Shown: piece by piece, positions 1 through 4,766 of the stretch
How positions within the stretch are numbered: the stretch's first letter is position 1
Layout of the letters: the number at the start of each line of letters is the position of its first letter
Assembly (NCBI GenBank): GCA_031269165.1
Contig: JAISZQ010000179.1
Location: 1-6,929 of the forward strand
Length of the DNA: 6,929 nt
Origin: Spirochaetaceae bacterium
GTDB taxonomy: Bacteria > Spirochaetota > Spirochaetia > Treponematales > Breznakiellaceae
Direction: 5' to 3'
Program-made: the position numbers and the translations under genes
The notes under the pieces: model-generated
Told to the model about the DNA's origin: nothing
The model's input: the letters and a program-made list of their open reading frames with translations, nothing else
Database searches by the model: none

Positions 1-36
1 CAATGACGAGGGAGGCGTGCCGCAATGGTGGGGCAT

Positions 37-118
37 CGTCATTGCGAGGGCGTAGCCCGAAGCAATCCAGACGGGGGCGGCTCTCGCACTGGATTGCTTC
101 GCTTCGCTCGCAATGACG
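37..118. repeat. CATTGCG/CAATCC palindromic element, copy 1
   Basis: Two arms face each other. Arm 37-70 begins CGTCATTGCGAG and ends AAGCAATCCAG; arm 89-118 begins CTGGATTGCTT and ends CTCGCAATGACG. About 12 outer and 11 inner bases are exactly complementary, while the middle of each arm differs (GGGCGTAGCCCG type against CGAAGCG type). The 34-bp and 30-bp arms are repeated without change at 3665-3698 and 3715-3744, although the 16-18 bp between them differs. That conservation of arms but not spacer fits an element selected or propagated as a folded palindrome. Dispersed repeats of this general form are common in many bacterial genomes (general knowledge, not checked here). Confidence 0.8.
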
Positions 119-174
119 GAGGGGTTTGCTCGCAATGACGGAGGGGGTGACGGGCGCAATGACGGGGGAACCAT

Positions 175-208
175 CGTCATTGCGAACCCGAAGGGTGAAG
201 CAATCCAG
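175..208. repeat. CATTGCG arm, solitary variant copy
   Basis: The segment begins CGTCATTGCGA and ends GAAGCAATCCAG like the arms at 37-70 and 3665-3698, but its centre is ACCCGAAGGGT, itself a small hairpin (ACCC/GGGT). The following ACGAGG also matches the flank of the 3665 copy. No facing CTGGATTGC arm follows within the next 100 bp, so this appears to be a half element whose partner was lost or replaced by the module at 222-286. Confidence 0.65.
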
Positions 209-280
209 ACGAGGTGCGTTCTCCCCCCGAAGGGGGGCCGAGGGGCGTTCGTGGTGCGATGTGCCCAAGGGCCTCCACGG

Positions 281-320
281 CAGGTGGCGGCAGGTGGCGG
301 CAGGTGGCGGCAGGTGGCTG
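281..320. repeat. Tandem 10-bp repeat, four units
   Basis: The unit CAGGTGGCGG occurs three times exactly and a fourth time with one changed base (CAGGTGGCTG). The array starts inside the motif GCCTCCACGGCAGGTG (271-286), which marks the block end elsewhere, so the tandem appears to have grown by slippage from the element tip. A 10-bp unit is not a multiple of three, which argues against coding. Copy number should vary between strains if slippage is active (inference). Confidence 0.85.
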
Positions 321-333
321 GGGGGCGTTGCGG

Positions 334-521
334 GGGGCGGGCCACCCGCTGAGGGGGGTAGCGTAAGACGCGCAAACCCTTGTGGAACCTGTAGGGGTTT
401 GCGTGGCTGGAGCGAGGGGGGAGACTTCCCCCCACCTTATTCTTGTGCGTGTTCTGCCCCCGGAGGGGAGCCCGATGCCCGTCCTCCCCACGACGCGCCC
501 AAGGGCCTCCACGGCAGGTGG
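334..521. repeat. Distal arm of left composite block, homologous to about 3811-3990
   Basis: Reading + strand, this arm follows the same order as the right arm of the other block: a GCGTTGCGGGGGG stretch, CCCGCTGA, GGGGGTAGCGTAAGACGCG, GGCTGGAGCGAGGGGG, CTTAT, GTGTTCTGCCCCCG, GCCCGAT and finally the 31-bp identical end. The left copy carries extra sequence near 374-403 and differs near 417-440. The reverse complement of the same order is seen at 3245-3440, so this is the standard outer arm of the element family. Confidence 0.75.
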
Positions 522-525
522 GGCC

Positions 526-1344
526 TCACTGATGAACGAGAAATGAAAAGGCCGCCTGAAAAAGGCCGATGAGGAAACCGAGGATCGCCCCGAAAATATC
601 GATCCACTTGAACTTGTCCGCCATCACGTCGAGGACGATCCGCTCGACCCGCTCCATCGGCAGCGCGTTGATGCGGGCCTCCACGAGACCGGCCACGTCA
701 AACCTCTGCATCACGCCGGGAATCGCGCCGTTCACCACCGCGACAAGTTTTTCCGCATTGACCTCTGATCCGAGACGGGTCTCGATAAACACGAGAAGGC
801 GCACACGGACCGGCTCGCTCTCAAGCAACTGGGCAAGATTTTCGATCAGGTCATCAATGATTTCCGGCATCTTGGCCGTCAATCGTTCCTCATAGTTGGC
901 GACAGAAACAAAGAATTTCTGCACCGGACTGAGTTTCCGCAACACTCCGGTTAAAAACTTCTGCCCAAACGCCTCAAGCGCACGGCGCATATCCGGTTTG
1001 TTCAAGAATGCGGTGAGGGACGCGCAGAGTTTCGGATAGTTGTCGTCAACTTTTTCCGCCAGTTGCGCCGCGCCTTCCTTCAAAAGTTGTTTCACATCCT
1101 CCCGCTCAAGCCGCTCGCGGACGATCTCGGGGGTCAGAAGCTCGCGGGCGACCATAGCCCCGATGCTTTTCGCCAGTATTGACCGCTCGCGGGGAAGTAT
1201 GCCGGGGGTAAACGGCACCCGAAACGGGCCTAAGTGGCGGGCGCGTAACGGGCGAAACAGCATCTTGATTGCGAGAACGTTCGTCAAAAAACCAATCGCC
1301 GCACCGACAAAGGGCGGAACGAGCCAGAGCAATACCGTCTTCAT
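526..1344 (-). CDS. DUF445 family membrane protein
   Basis: A 272-residue protein of the DUF445 (YheB/YjiN-type) family, whose biochemical role is not established. Family marks are visible. The N-terminal membrane segment (about 4-28) contains IGFLTNVLAIKMLFRP, followed by PFTPGILPRER (about 44-54) and LAKSIG. A long charged helical middle section spans about 65-240. A second hydrophobic segment near the C-terminus (about 247-270) reads FKWIDIFGAILGFLIG. This gives a protein anchored at both ends with an amphipathic helical body, probably in the inner membrane. The ATG overlaps the stop of the upstream lipoprotein gene (ATGA), and no clear Shine-Dalgarno is seen, so translation is probably coupled. 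The stop lies 4 nt from the repeat block, whose hairpins may end the transcript. Family assignment is secure; function is unknown. Confidence 0.93.
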   Translation of the reverse strand: MKTVLLWLVPPFVGAAIGFLTNVLAIKMLFRPLRARHLGPFRVPFTPGILPRERSILAKSIGAMVARELLTPEIVRERLEREDVKQLLKEGAAQLAEKVDDNYPKLCASLTAFLNKPDMRRALEAFGQKFLTGVLRKLSPVQKFFVSVANYEERLTAKMPEIIDDLIENLAQLLESEPVRVRLLVFIETRLGSEVNAEKLVAVVNGAIPGVMQRFDVAGLVEARINALPMERVERIVLDVMADKFKWIDIFGAILGFLIGLFQAAFSFLVHQ

Positions 1345-1757
1345 CGCGTCATCAGCGCGGAAGCCGTCTCCGCTTTAGGCAGACTTGCGTAAAAATCCAC
1401 ACTGTCTCCCGGCAGCCACCCCGCGACCCGCCTCGTTCCCGCAAAATCGTCCTTTGCGGGCAGCGTCTCAACAAACACCCAGAGCCGCGCCGCCCCGTTT
1501 GGATCTCCCGCAACCGGAATCGCCCGCCGCTCAATAACCACGACAACGCTCCCCTTACGGATAAGCCCTGTCGAAGCGGCGGCGGCGTGAGGCTCCCCCA
1601 GCACATTGACAAACGAGGCGTTAACCACGCCATACCCAACGCCCTCTTTCAGAAAGAGCGGTGTCTCAAGCGGTAAAAGAGCGTCGCCGACCGGCTTTTC
1701 CCGGCACGAAACGGCAAGAACACCCAACATCAGCGCGGCAACACATACGCGGAACAT
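1341..1757 (-). CDS. Small SH3-like lipoprotein
   Basis: A 138-residue predicted lipoprotein. The N-terminus is a short basic start (MFRVC), a hydrophobic stretch and LAVSC with Cys18 as the probable lipidated residue. Ala at -3 is unusual for enteric lipoboxes but is tolerated in spirochaetes. The mature part (about 45-128) resembles a bacterial SH3 fold: FVNVLGEP, an alternating hydrophobic strand at GSVVVVIERR, LWVFVE, and a closing AGWLPGDSVDFY. Such domains usually bind peptides or cell-wall material, but the ligand here is unknown. It is the first gene of a two-gene unit with DUF445, and the ATGA overlap suggests the two proteins are made in step at the envelope. The start is fixed by the signal peptide; a perfect TATAAT only 8 nt upstream suggests a nearly leaderless mRNA. 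The SH3 call rests on pattern only. Confidence 0.8.
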   Translation of the reverse strand: MFRVCVAALMLGVLAVSCREKPVGDALLPLETPLFLKEGVGYGVVNASFVNVLGEPHAAAASTGLIRKGSVVVVIERRAIPVAGDPNGAARLWVFVETLPAKDDFAGTRRVAGWLPGDSVDFYASLPKAETASALMTR

Positions 1758-1765
1758 TATCTTCT

Positions 1766-1794
1766 ATTATAGTGCCTCGCCGGGGTGATTGCAA
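1766..1794 (-). promoter_or_regulatory. Sigma70-type promoter for the lipoprotein-DUF445 unit
   Basis: On the minus strand TTGCAA (1789-1794) is followed after exactly 17 nt by a perfect TATAAT (1766-1771). The expected transcription start (about 1758-1760) falls 1-3 nt before the ATG at 1757, leaving no room for a Shine-Dalgarno. The spacer is occupied by a dyad symmetry (1772-1799). Confidence 0.65.
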
Positions 1795-1799
1795 GGCAC
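1772..1799 (-). promoter_or_regulatory. Inverted repeat over the lipoprotein promoter: operator or argA terminator stem
   Basis: On the minus strand GTGCCTTGC (1791-1799) faces GCGAGGCAC (1772-1780) across a 10-nt loop. All nine pairs form in minus-strand RNA if one U-G wobble is allowed; the plus-strand RNA would have a C-A mismatch. It lies 67-94 nt after the argA stop, so it could end argA transcription, though no U-tract follows. It also spans the promoter from the -35 box to the -10 box, a good position for a repressor. The remaining gap (1800-1865) shows only a short direct repeat of CGGTAT. Confidence 0.4.
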
Positions 1800-1865
1800 C
1801 AAATCGGTCAAGCCACAAGAGAAATGTCCCCATCCTTCATGCGGTATTTCGGTATCCGGACTCTC

Positions 1866-3170
1866 TTACAACTCAAGCGCGAAAATCTTGCTTTTGCGTT
1901 CGTGGTCGTATAACTTGCGCTTGGCGGAGGGGAGGCTGTCGACGGAGGTTTCGCTAAAGCCGTGGAGTTCGAACCAGTCCTGGGTTTTGGTCGTGAGGAC
2001 GAAGACACGCCTGAATTTGCGGTCGCGAGCCTTGTCGAGGAAATAGCGGACGATGCGGTCGCCCATGCCGGGTTGGGCGGCGTCGGTGGCAAGCGCGGCG
2101 ATTTCGGCTTGGCCCTCGCCCCACTCGTGCAGCGCGCCGCAGGCGTGGACGGAACCGTCGATGTCGAATACCACATAGTCGTTCTTCTTTTTGAGAATGT
2201 CCTCCGCCGTCCGTTTCAGCAGGTTGCCGGTTTCGATAAGCGGTTCCATGATGCGGAGCACGTCGGGGATTTCGCTGGTTTGCAACGGGCGGATCGCCTC
2301 GTGGTCGTCGGAGTAGATCATCACGCCTGAGCCCTGGTTCGAAAAGAGTTCGCGGAGCAGGGAGCCCTCTTCGCTTCCGTCGATGATGTGCACCCGCTCA
2401 ACACCGTTTTTTATCGCGGTGAGGGCGAGGCGGAGGTTTTGCGTCAGTTTTTCCTGTTGCGAAAGACGGCGGGCCTCGAGGTTGGCCGTGAGAAAGGCTT
2501 GGGTCTCGTTGGGGGTCATGCGGATGTTGCCGCCGCCTGAGTCAACTTTAACGCCGCGCGGGATTGCAAAGCGGGTCTCGTCAAAGGGCTTGCTGCTCGT
2601 GATGACGAAGAGCTTCACCGCGCCCAGTTCGCGGGAAACGGAGAGAGCAAGCTCATCGCTTGAAACGTTGTACGGTTTTCCCGCCGCGCTCCAGCCGATG
2701 CAGGGCAGAACCGGCACCATTCCGGCGTCAAAAATCTTGAGAAGCGGCTTGGCGAGCAATTTTTCGACAAAGCCCGTGTGCCGCATATCGACCCCGAAGA
2801 GGACCCCGCGCGCCCGCGCCCGCACGAAGTTGCCGAGACAGGAATCGACGCGGCATCCCGACAACTGGGAAACAAACTTCGTGGCAACGTGAAACGCCGC
2901 CATCTCGATGAAGGGGATGGCCTCTTCGCTCGTGATTCGCTCGTTCTGGTAGTAGTCGGTCACGATGTTGTACTTCTCCAACACCGCGTCGATCCACTCC
3001 TTCGCGCTCGGCACGATGACCACGTGAATCCCCGACCGCACGAGTAGCGCGATGTCCTTCATCAAATAAGGAAAAGCCTTGTCCTCGGTAACCGGAAAAT
3101 CCACCTTAAATACCATCGTCGCGCCGTCAAACCGGCTCTGATAGTGAAAAACTTCCCGGATCAAATTCAT
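1866..3170 (-). CDS. argA: N-acetylglutamate synthase (amino-acid N-acetyltransferase), ArgA
   Basis: Transfers acetyl from acetyl-CoA to L-glutamate, the first committed step of arginine synthesis, in the cytoplasm. The 434-residue protein has the bifunctional architecture of E. coli ArgA (443 aa): an amino-acid-kinase-like domain (about 12-280), which in this family binds arginine for feedback control, and a C-terminal GNAT domain (about 285-434). Diagnostic matches are GVERVHIIDG with GSLLRELF (end of the kinase-like domain), IRPLQTSEIPDVLRIMEPL, the CoA-loop QPGMG (366-370), FVLTTKTQDWF (about 390-400), GF, and LPSAKRKLY with RKSK near the C-terminus. The kinase-like domain has lost the usual glycine-rich loops (PSAK in place of a GGGP/YGAR type), consistent with no kinase activity. 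ATG 3170 is chosen because AAGAAG lies 8 nt upstream; in-frame GTG 3194 and ATG 3191 are alternatives. No other arginine genes lie nearby. Confidence 0.92.
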   Translation of the reverse strand: MNLIREVFHYQSRFDGATMVFKVDFPVTEDKAFPYLMKDIALLVRSGIHVVIVPSAKEWIDAVLEKYNIVTDYYQNERITSEEAIPFIEMAAFHVATKFVSQLSGCRVDSCLGNFVRARARGVLFGVDMRHTGFVEKLLAKPLLKIFDAGMVPVLPCIGWSAAGKPYNVSSDELALSVSRELGAVKLFVITSSKPFDETRFAIPRGVKVDSGGGNIRMTPNETQAFLTANLEARRLSQQEKLTQNLRLALTAIKNGVERVHIIDGSEEGSLLRELFSNQGSGVMIYSDDHEAIRPLQTSEIPDVLRIMEPLIETGNLLKRTAEDILKKKNDYVVFDIDGSVHACGALHEWGEGQAEIAALATDAAQPGMGDRIVRYFLDKARDRKFRRVFVLTTKTQDWFELHGFSETSVDSLPSAKRKLYDHERKSKIFALEL

Positions 3171-3197
3171 TTGCAACACTTCTTTTCGCATCACGTT

Positions 3198-3226
3198 AGT
3201 ATAGTATGTTCTTTCCGTGAGGGGAA
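3198..3226 (-). promoter_or_regulatory. Candidate argA promoter
   Basis: On the minus strand TATACT (3198-3203) lies 17 nt after a weak -35 box, TTCCCC (3221-3226); an overlapping TACTAT (3201-3206) is an alternative -10. The predicted start is near 3191, leaving about 20 nt of leader before the ATG at 3170, or none if the ATG at 3191 is used. The -35 region is only 18 bp from the end of the composite repeat. No clear ARG-box operator was seen. Confidence 0.45.
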
Positions 3227-3447
3227 GCCGTTGCCGCCCGGCGACACCTGCCGTGGAGGCACCTGCGGTGGGCGAAGCGGGCGCGTCGCACCATGGACGA
3301 GTATCGGCATCCCCCTACGGGGGAGAGCAAGCCCCCAGTAAGGAGGGGGAAGTCTCCCCCTCGCTCCAGCCGCTTCGCGTCTTACGCTACCCCCTCTACG
3401 GGGGAGTTCCCCCGTAACGCCCCCCATCCCCGACCCCCCTTCGGGGG

Positions 3448-3474
3448 ACAAAACCATGCGGTGCATGGTTTTGT
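3448..3474. repeat. Perfect 12-bp stem hairpin inside the composite element
   Basis: ACAAAACCATGC (3448-3459) faces its exact complement (3463-3474) across three bases, GGT. It touches the next hairpin (3475) with no gap. On the minus strand the stem ends in GGTTTTGT, which could act as a weak terminator for leftward transcripts, but no T-run follows. The module is absent from the visible part of the left block. Confidence 0.85.
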
Positions 3475-3521
3475 GGGCGTACCCCAAGCGTCCATGGATG
3501 GACGCATTACTGAGTACGCCC
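3475..3521. repeat. Nested perfect hairpin
   Basis: An outer stem GGGCGTAC (3475-3482) pairs exactly with GTACGCCC (3514-3521). Inside it GCGTCCAT (3488-3495) pairs exactly with ATGGACGC (3498-3505) across two bases. The two stems are separated by small asymmetric bulges (3483-3487 and 3506-3513). The absence of mismatches in any stem suggests recent origin or selection on folding as DNA or RNA. Confidence 0.8.
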
Positions 3522-3572
3522 CGGCCGGAAGCCCGAAGCAGGACGCGGAGGGCTGTAGGGGGGATGCGCTCT

Positions 3573-3744
3573 CTGGATTGCTTCGTCGCTTCGCGGCTCG
3601 CAATGACGGGGGTCCCTCGCAATGACGCGGGAACCATTGTCATTGCGGGGCACGTGGCGGGCATCGTCATTGCGAGGGCGTAGCCCGAAGCAATCCAGAC
3701 GAGGGGCGTGCTCCCTGGATTGCTTCGCTTCGCTCGCAATGACG
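3573..3744. repeat. Three alternating CATTGCG arms, copy 2
   Basis: Arm 3573-3608 (CTGGATTGCTTCG ... CTCGCAATGACG), arm 3665-3698 (CGTCATTGCGAG ... GCAATCCAG) and arm 3715-3744 (as the first, shorter middle) alternate in direction. Between the first two lies a smaller inverted repeat, CGCAATGAC (3618-3626) against GTCATTGCG (3639-3647). The 3665 and 3715 arms are identical to those at 37-70 and 89-118. Any neighbouring pair can fold into a long hairpin. Confidence 0.8.
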
Positions 3745-3811
3745 GGTGGGGGACGGGCGCAATGACGGGGGAGTTGCCCGCAATGACAGGGGGCTTGCCT
3801 GCGATGATGGG
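3735..3811. repeat. Decaying short array of CGCAATGACGG units
   Basis: Units begin at 3735, 3758, 3779 and about 3800, i.e. 21-23 bp apart, and become less exact rightward (GACGG, GACGG, GACAGG, GATGATGG). The left block has the same array starting at 109, 131 and 155 (22 and 24 bp apart). The spacing is close to two helical turns, and the units are fragments of the palindrome arm end. Spacers are G-rich and not conserved, and the repeats are too short and unequal for a CRISPR array. Confidence 0.65.
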
Positions 3812-3990
3812 GGGCGTTGCGGGGGGACTCCCCCGCTGAAGGGGGTAGCGTAAGACGCGAAGCGGCTGGAGCGAGGGGGAAGGCGCGGCAATTTGCCGAT
3901 TCCCCCCTTTCCTTATGTGTGTTCTGCCCCCGTAGGGGTGCCCGATAGTCGTTCCCCCACGACGCGCCCAAGGGCCTCCACGGCAGGTGG
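3811..3990. repeat. Right outer arm of the composite element
   Basis: This arm is a direct counterpart of about 334-521 and an inverted counterpart of 3245-3440. It ends with 31 bp (3960-3990) identical to 491-521, including the tip GCCTCCACGGCAGGTG. Relative to the left-block arm it lacks the insertion near 374-403. The LUD gene promoter starts 7 bp beyond it. Confidence 0.75.
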
Positions 3991-3996
3991 ATCCTC

Positions 3997-4025
3997 TTGT
4001 TTTTTTTACGGGCTTGGGTTATATT
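3997..4025 (+). promoter_or_regulatory. Candidate promoter of the LUD-domain gene
   Basis: TTGTTT (3997-4002) and TATATT (4020-4025) are 17 nt apart, giving a start near 4032 and a leader of about 33 nt. The leader contains AGAAGGAG (4033-4040), too far from the ATG to be its own ribosome site, and AAGGAA (4051-4056), correctly spaced. The promoter lies just outside the repeat end, so the element supplies only the upstream DNA. Confidence 0.5.
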
Positions 4026-4064
4026 GAGAGACAGAAGGAGACCGGGCGGCAAGGAAACTGATGT

Positions 4065-4700
4065 ATGGAAAACGATTACCGAAAGTGGCGGGGTGAAAAA
4101 CGGGGAAAACGCGCGATGGAGGCGTTTCGGGAGAAAGGCTGGAACGTCTGGTATGCCGAAGACCGAGCCGAAGCGAAGGCGTTGCTCTTGGGAACCTGCC
4201 TTCCCAAAGGAGTAACGGTTGGGCTGGGCGGGAGTGAGACGCTCGCGGCGCTTGACGTGTTGCCGGTTCTTCGTACGCCCGATTACCAGTTGTTTGATCG
4301 GTATAACTGTGCCGATCACTTTGCGGTTTGCCGCGATAGCCTCATGGCCGAGTACTTTTTGACGGGGGCCAACGCGCTTACGATCAAGGGCGAAATGGTG
4401 AATATCGACTGTTCGGGGAGCCGGGTAGCGGCGATGGCCTACGGGCCGCACCATATTATCGTGGTTGCCGGGGTGAACAAAATTGTCGATACGCTGGATG
4501 AGGCCGTGGCGCGAGTGCGCGCCATTGCCCCGATGAACTGCAAGCGGAACAACCACAAGACACCCTGCGTGGAGACAGGATTCTGCGCGGACTGTAACAT
4601 TCCCAGCCGGATGTGCAACCATCTGCTGGTTACCTACAACGCGCAAAAATTCGCGGGCCGATTCAATCTCATCATCATAAACGAGGAATTAGGATTTTAG
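4065..4700 (+). CDS. LUD-domain protein (LutB/YkgG-like, lactate-utilisation family)
   Basis: A 211-residue cytoplasmic protein of the LUD superfamily (formerly DUF162). Characteristic parts in order: VGLGGSETL (52-60), the YFLTGANALTIKGEMVNID core (97-115), GSRVAAMAYGP (118-128), IIVVAGVNKIV (131-141), an APMNCKR stretch, and a C-terminal cluster of Cys168, Cys174, Cys177 and Cys184 around GFCADC and RMCN. The cluster could bind a metal or iron-sulphur centre (inference). LUD proteins in lut operons help oxidise lactate, but the stand-alone members with this Cys tail have no assigned reaction. No lutA/lutB/lutC or lactate permease gene is next to it, so the pathway is uncertain. Start ATG 4065 has AAGGAA 8 nt upstream. 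The gene is divergent from argA across the composite repeat and convergent with the outer-membrane protein gene. Confidence 0.88.
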   Translation: MENDYRKWRGEKRGKRAMEAFREKGWNVWYAEDRAEAKALLLGTCLPKGVTVGLGGSETLAALDVLPVLRTPDYQLFDRYNCADHFAVCRDSLMAEYFLTGANALTIKGEMVNIDCSGSRVAAMAYGPHHIIVVAGVNKIVDTLDEAVARVRAIAPMNCKRNNHKTPCVETGFCADCNIPSRMCNHLLVTYNAQKFAGRFNLIIINEELGF

Positions 4701-4712
4701 GCCCCGGCAAAT

Positions 4713-4727
4713 GGCGTCAAGGACGCC
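4713..4727 (+). terminator. Small hairpin after the LUD gene, weak terminator candidate
   Basis: GGCGTC (4713-4718) and GACGCC (4722-4727) form a perfect 6-bp GC-rich stem with a 3-nt loop, 13 nt after the stop codon. A pyrimidine tract (CCTT) follows but no true T-run, so termination here is only possible. Confidence 0.35.
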
Positions 4728-4766
4728 CCTTGGGACGGGCGCTGTTTAGGGAGCGGCCGGGAGTCT

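Larger units (their letters stand above)
1..521. repeat. Composite palindromic repeat block, left copy (MITE-like, truncated by window edge)
   Basis: This stretch holds no credible gene. It is a mosaic of modules that recur at 3245-3990: CATTGCG-type palindrome arms (37-118, 175-208), short CGCAATGACGG units, a motif GCCTCCACGGCAGGTG at 271-286 and again at 505-520, a 10-bp tandem repeat (281-320) and a distal arm (about 334-521). Positions 491-521 are identical over 31 bp to 3960-3990. Open frames here (for example 126-572 on + or 177-512 on -) translate into Gly/Arg/Pro-rich low-complexity sequence and are set by the repeat composition. The left end lies outside the window. The presence of two end motifs (271-286 and 505-520) suggests a nested insertion or a partial duplication. 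The block stops 4 nt before the stop codon of the DUF445 gene. No transposase is encoded, so any mobility would be in trans (inference). Confidence 0.8.
3245..3990. repeat. Composite palindromic element with 16-bp terminal inverted repeats (MITE-like, right copy)
   Basis: The block begins with CACCTGCCGTGGAGGC (3245-3260) and ends with its exact reverse complement (3974-3989). The outer arms (about 3245-3440 and 3811-3990) are inverted copies of each other over about 180-190 bp with indels: both carry the GCGCGTCG, TACGGGGG, CTCGCTCCAGCC, TCTTACGCTACCCC and AACGCCCCCC modules or their complements. The core has two perfect hairpins (3448-3521), three CATTGCG arms in alternating orientation (3573-3608, 3665-3698, 3715-3744) and several CGCAATGACGG units. 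It fills the gap between divergent argA and the LUD gene, ending 18 bp from the argA -35 box and 7 bp before the LUD gene promoter. No transposase or credible protein is encoded. No target-site duplication could be recognised. Confidence 0.8.

Noticed and set aside
109..165. CGCAATGACGG units as a CRISPR array
   Set aside because: Units are only 11 bp, spacings of 19-24 bp are unequal, and the intervening bases are G-rich variants and not unique spacers. No cas genes.
126..572. 148-codon open frame on + through the left repeat block
   Set aside because: The product is Gly/Arg/Pro-rich low-complexity sequence made of the repeat modules, and its end overlaps the 3' end of the DUF445 gene. No ribosome site or domain supports it.
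1808..2176. 122-codon open frame on - overlapping argA
   Set aside because: It is a different-frame shadow of the GNAT end of argA, rich in Ser/Pro/Thr and without a domain.
3191..3739. 182-codon open frame on - through the right repeat block
   Set aside because: It reads the CATTGCG and G-rich modules as RSNP/GGRG-type peptides and overlaps the argA promoter region. No domain or start signal.
3507..4646. 379-codon open frame on - from inside the repeat block across the LUD gene
   Set aside because: More than half lies antisense to a clear LUD-family gene and the rest is repeat-derived. It has no recognisable domain.
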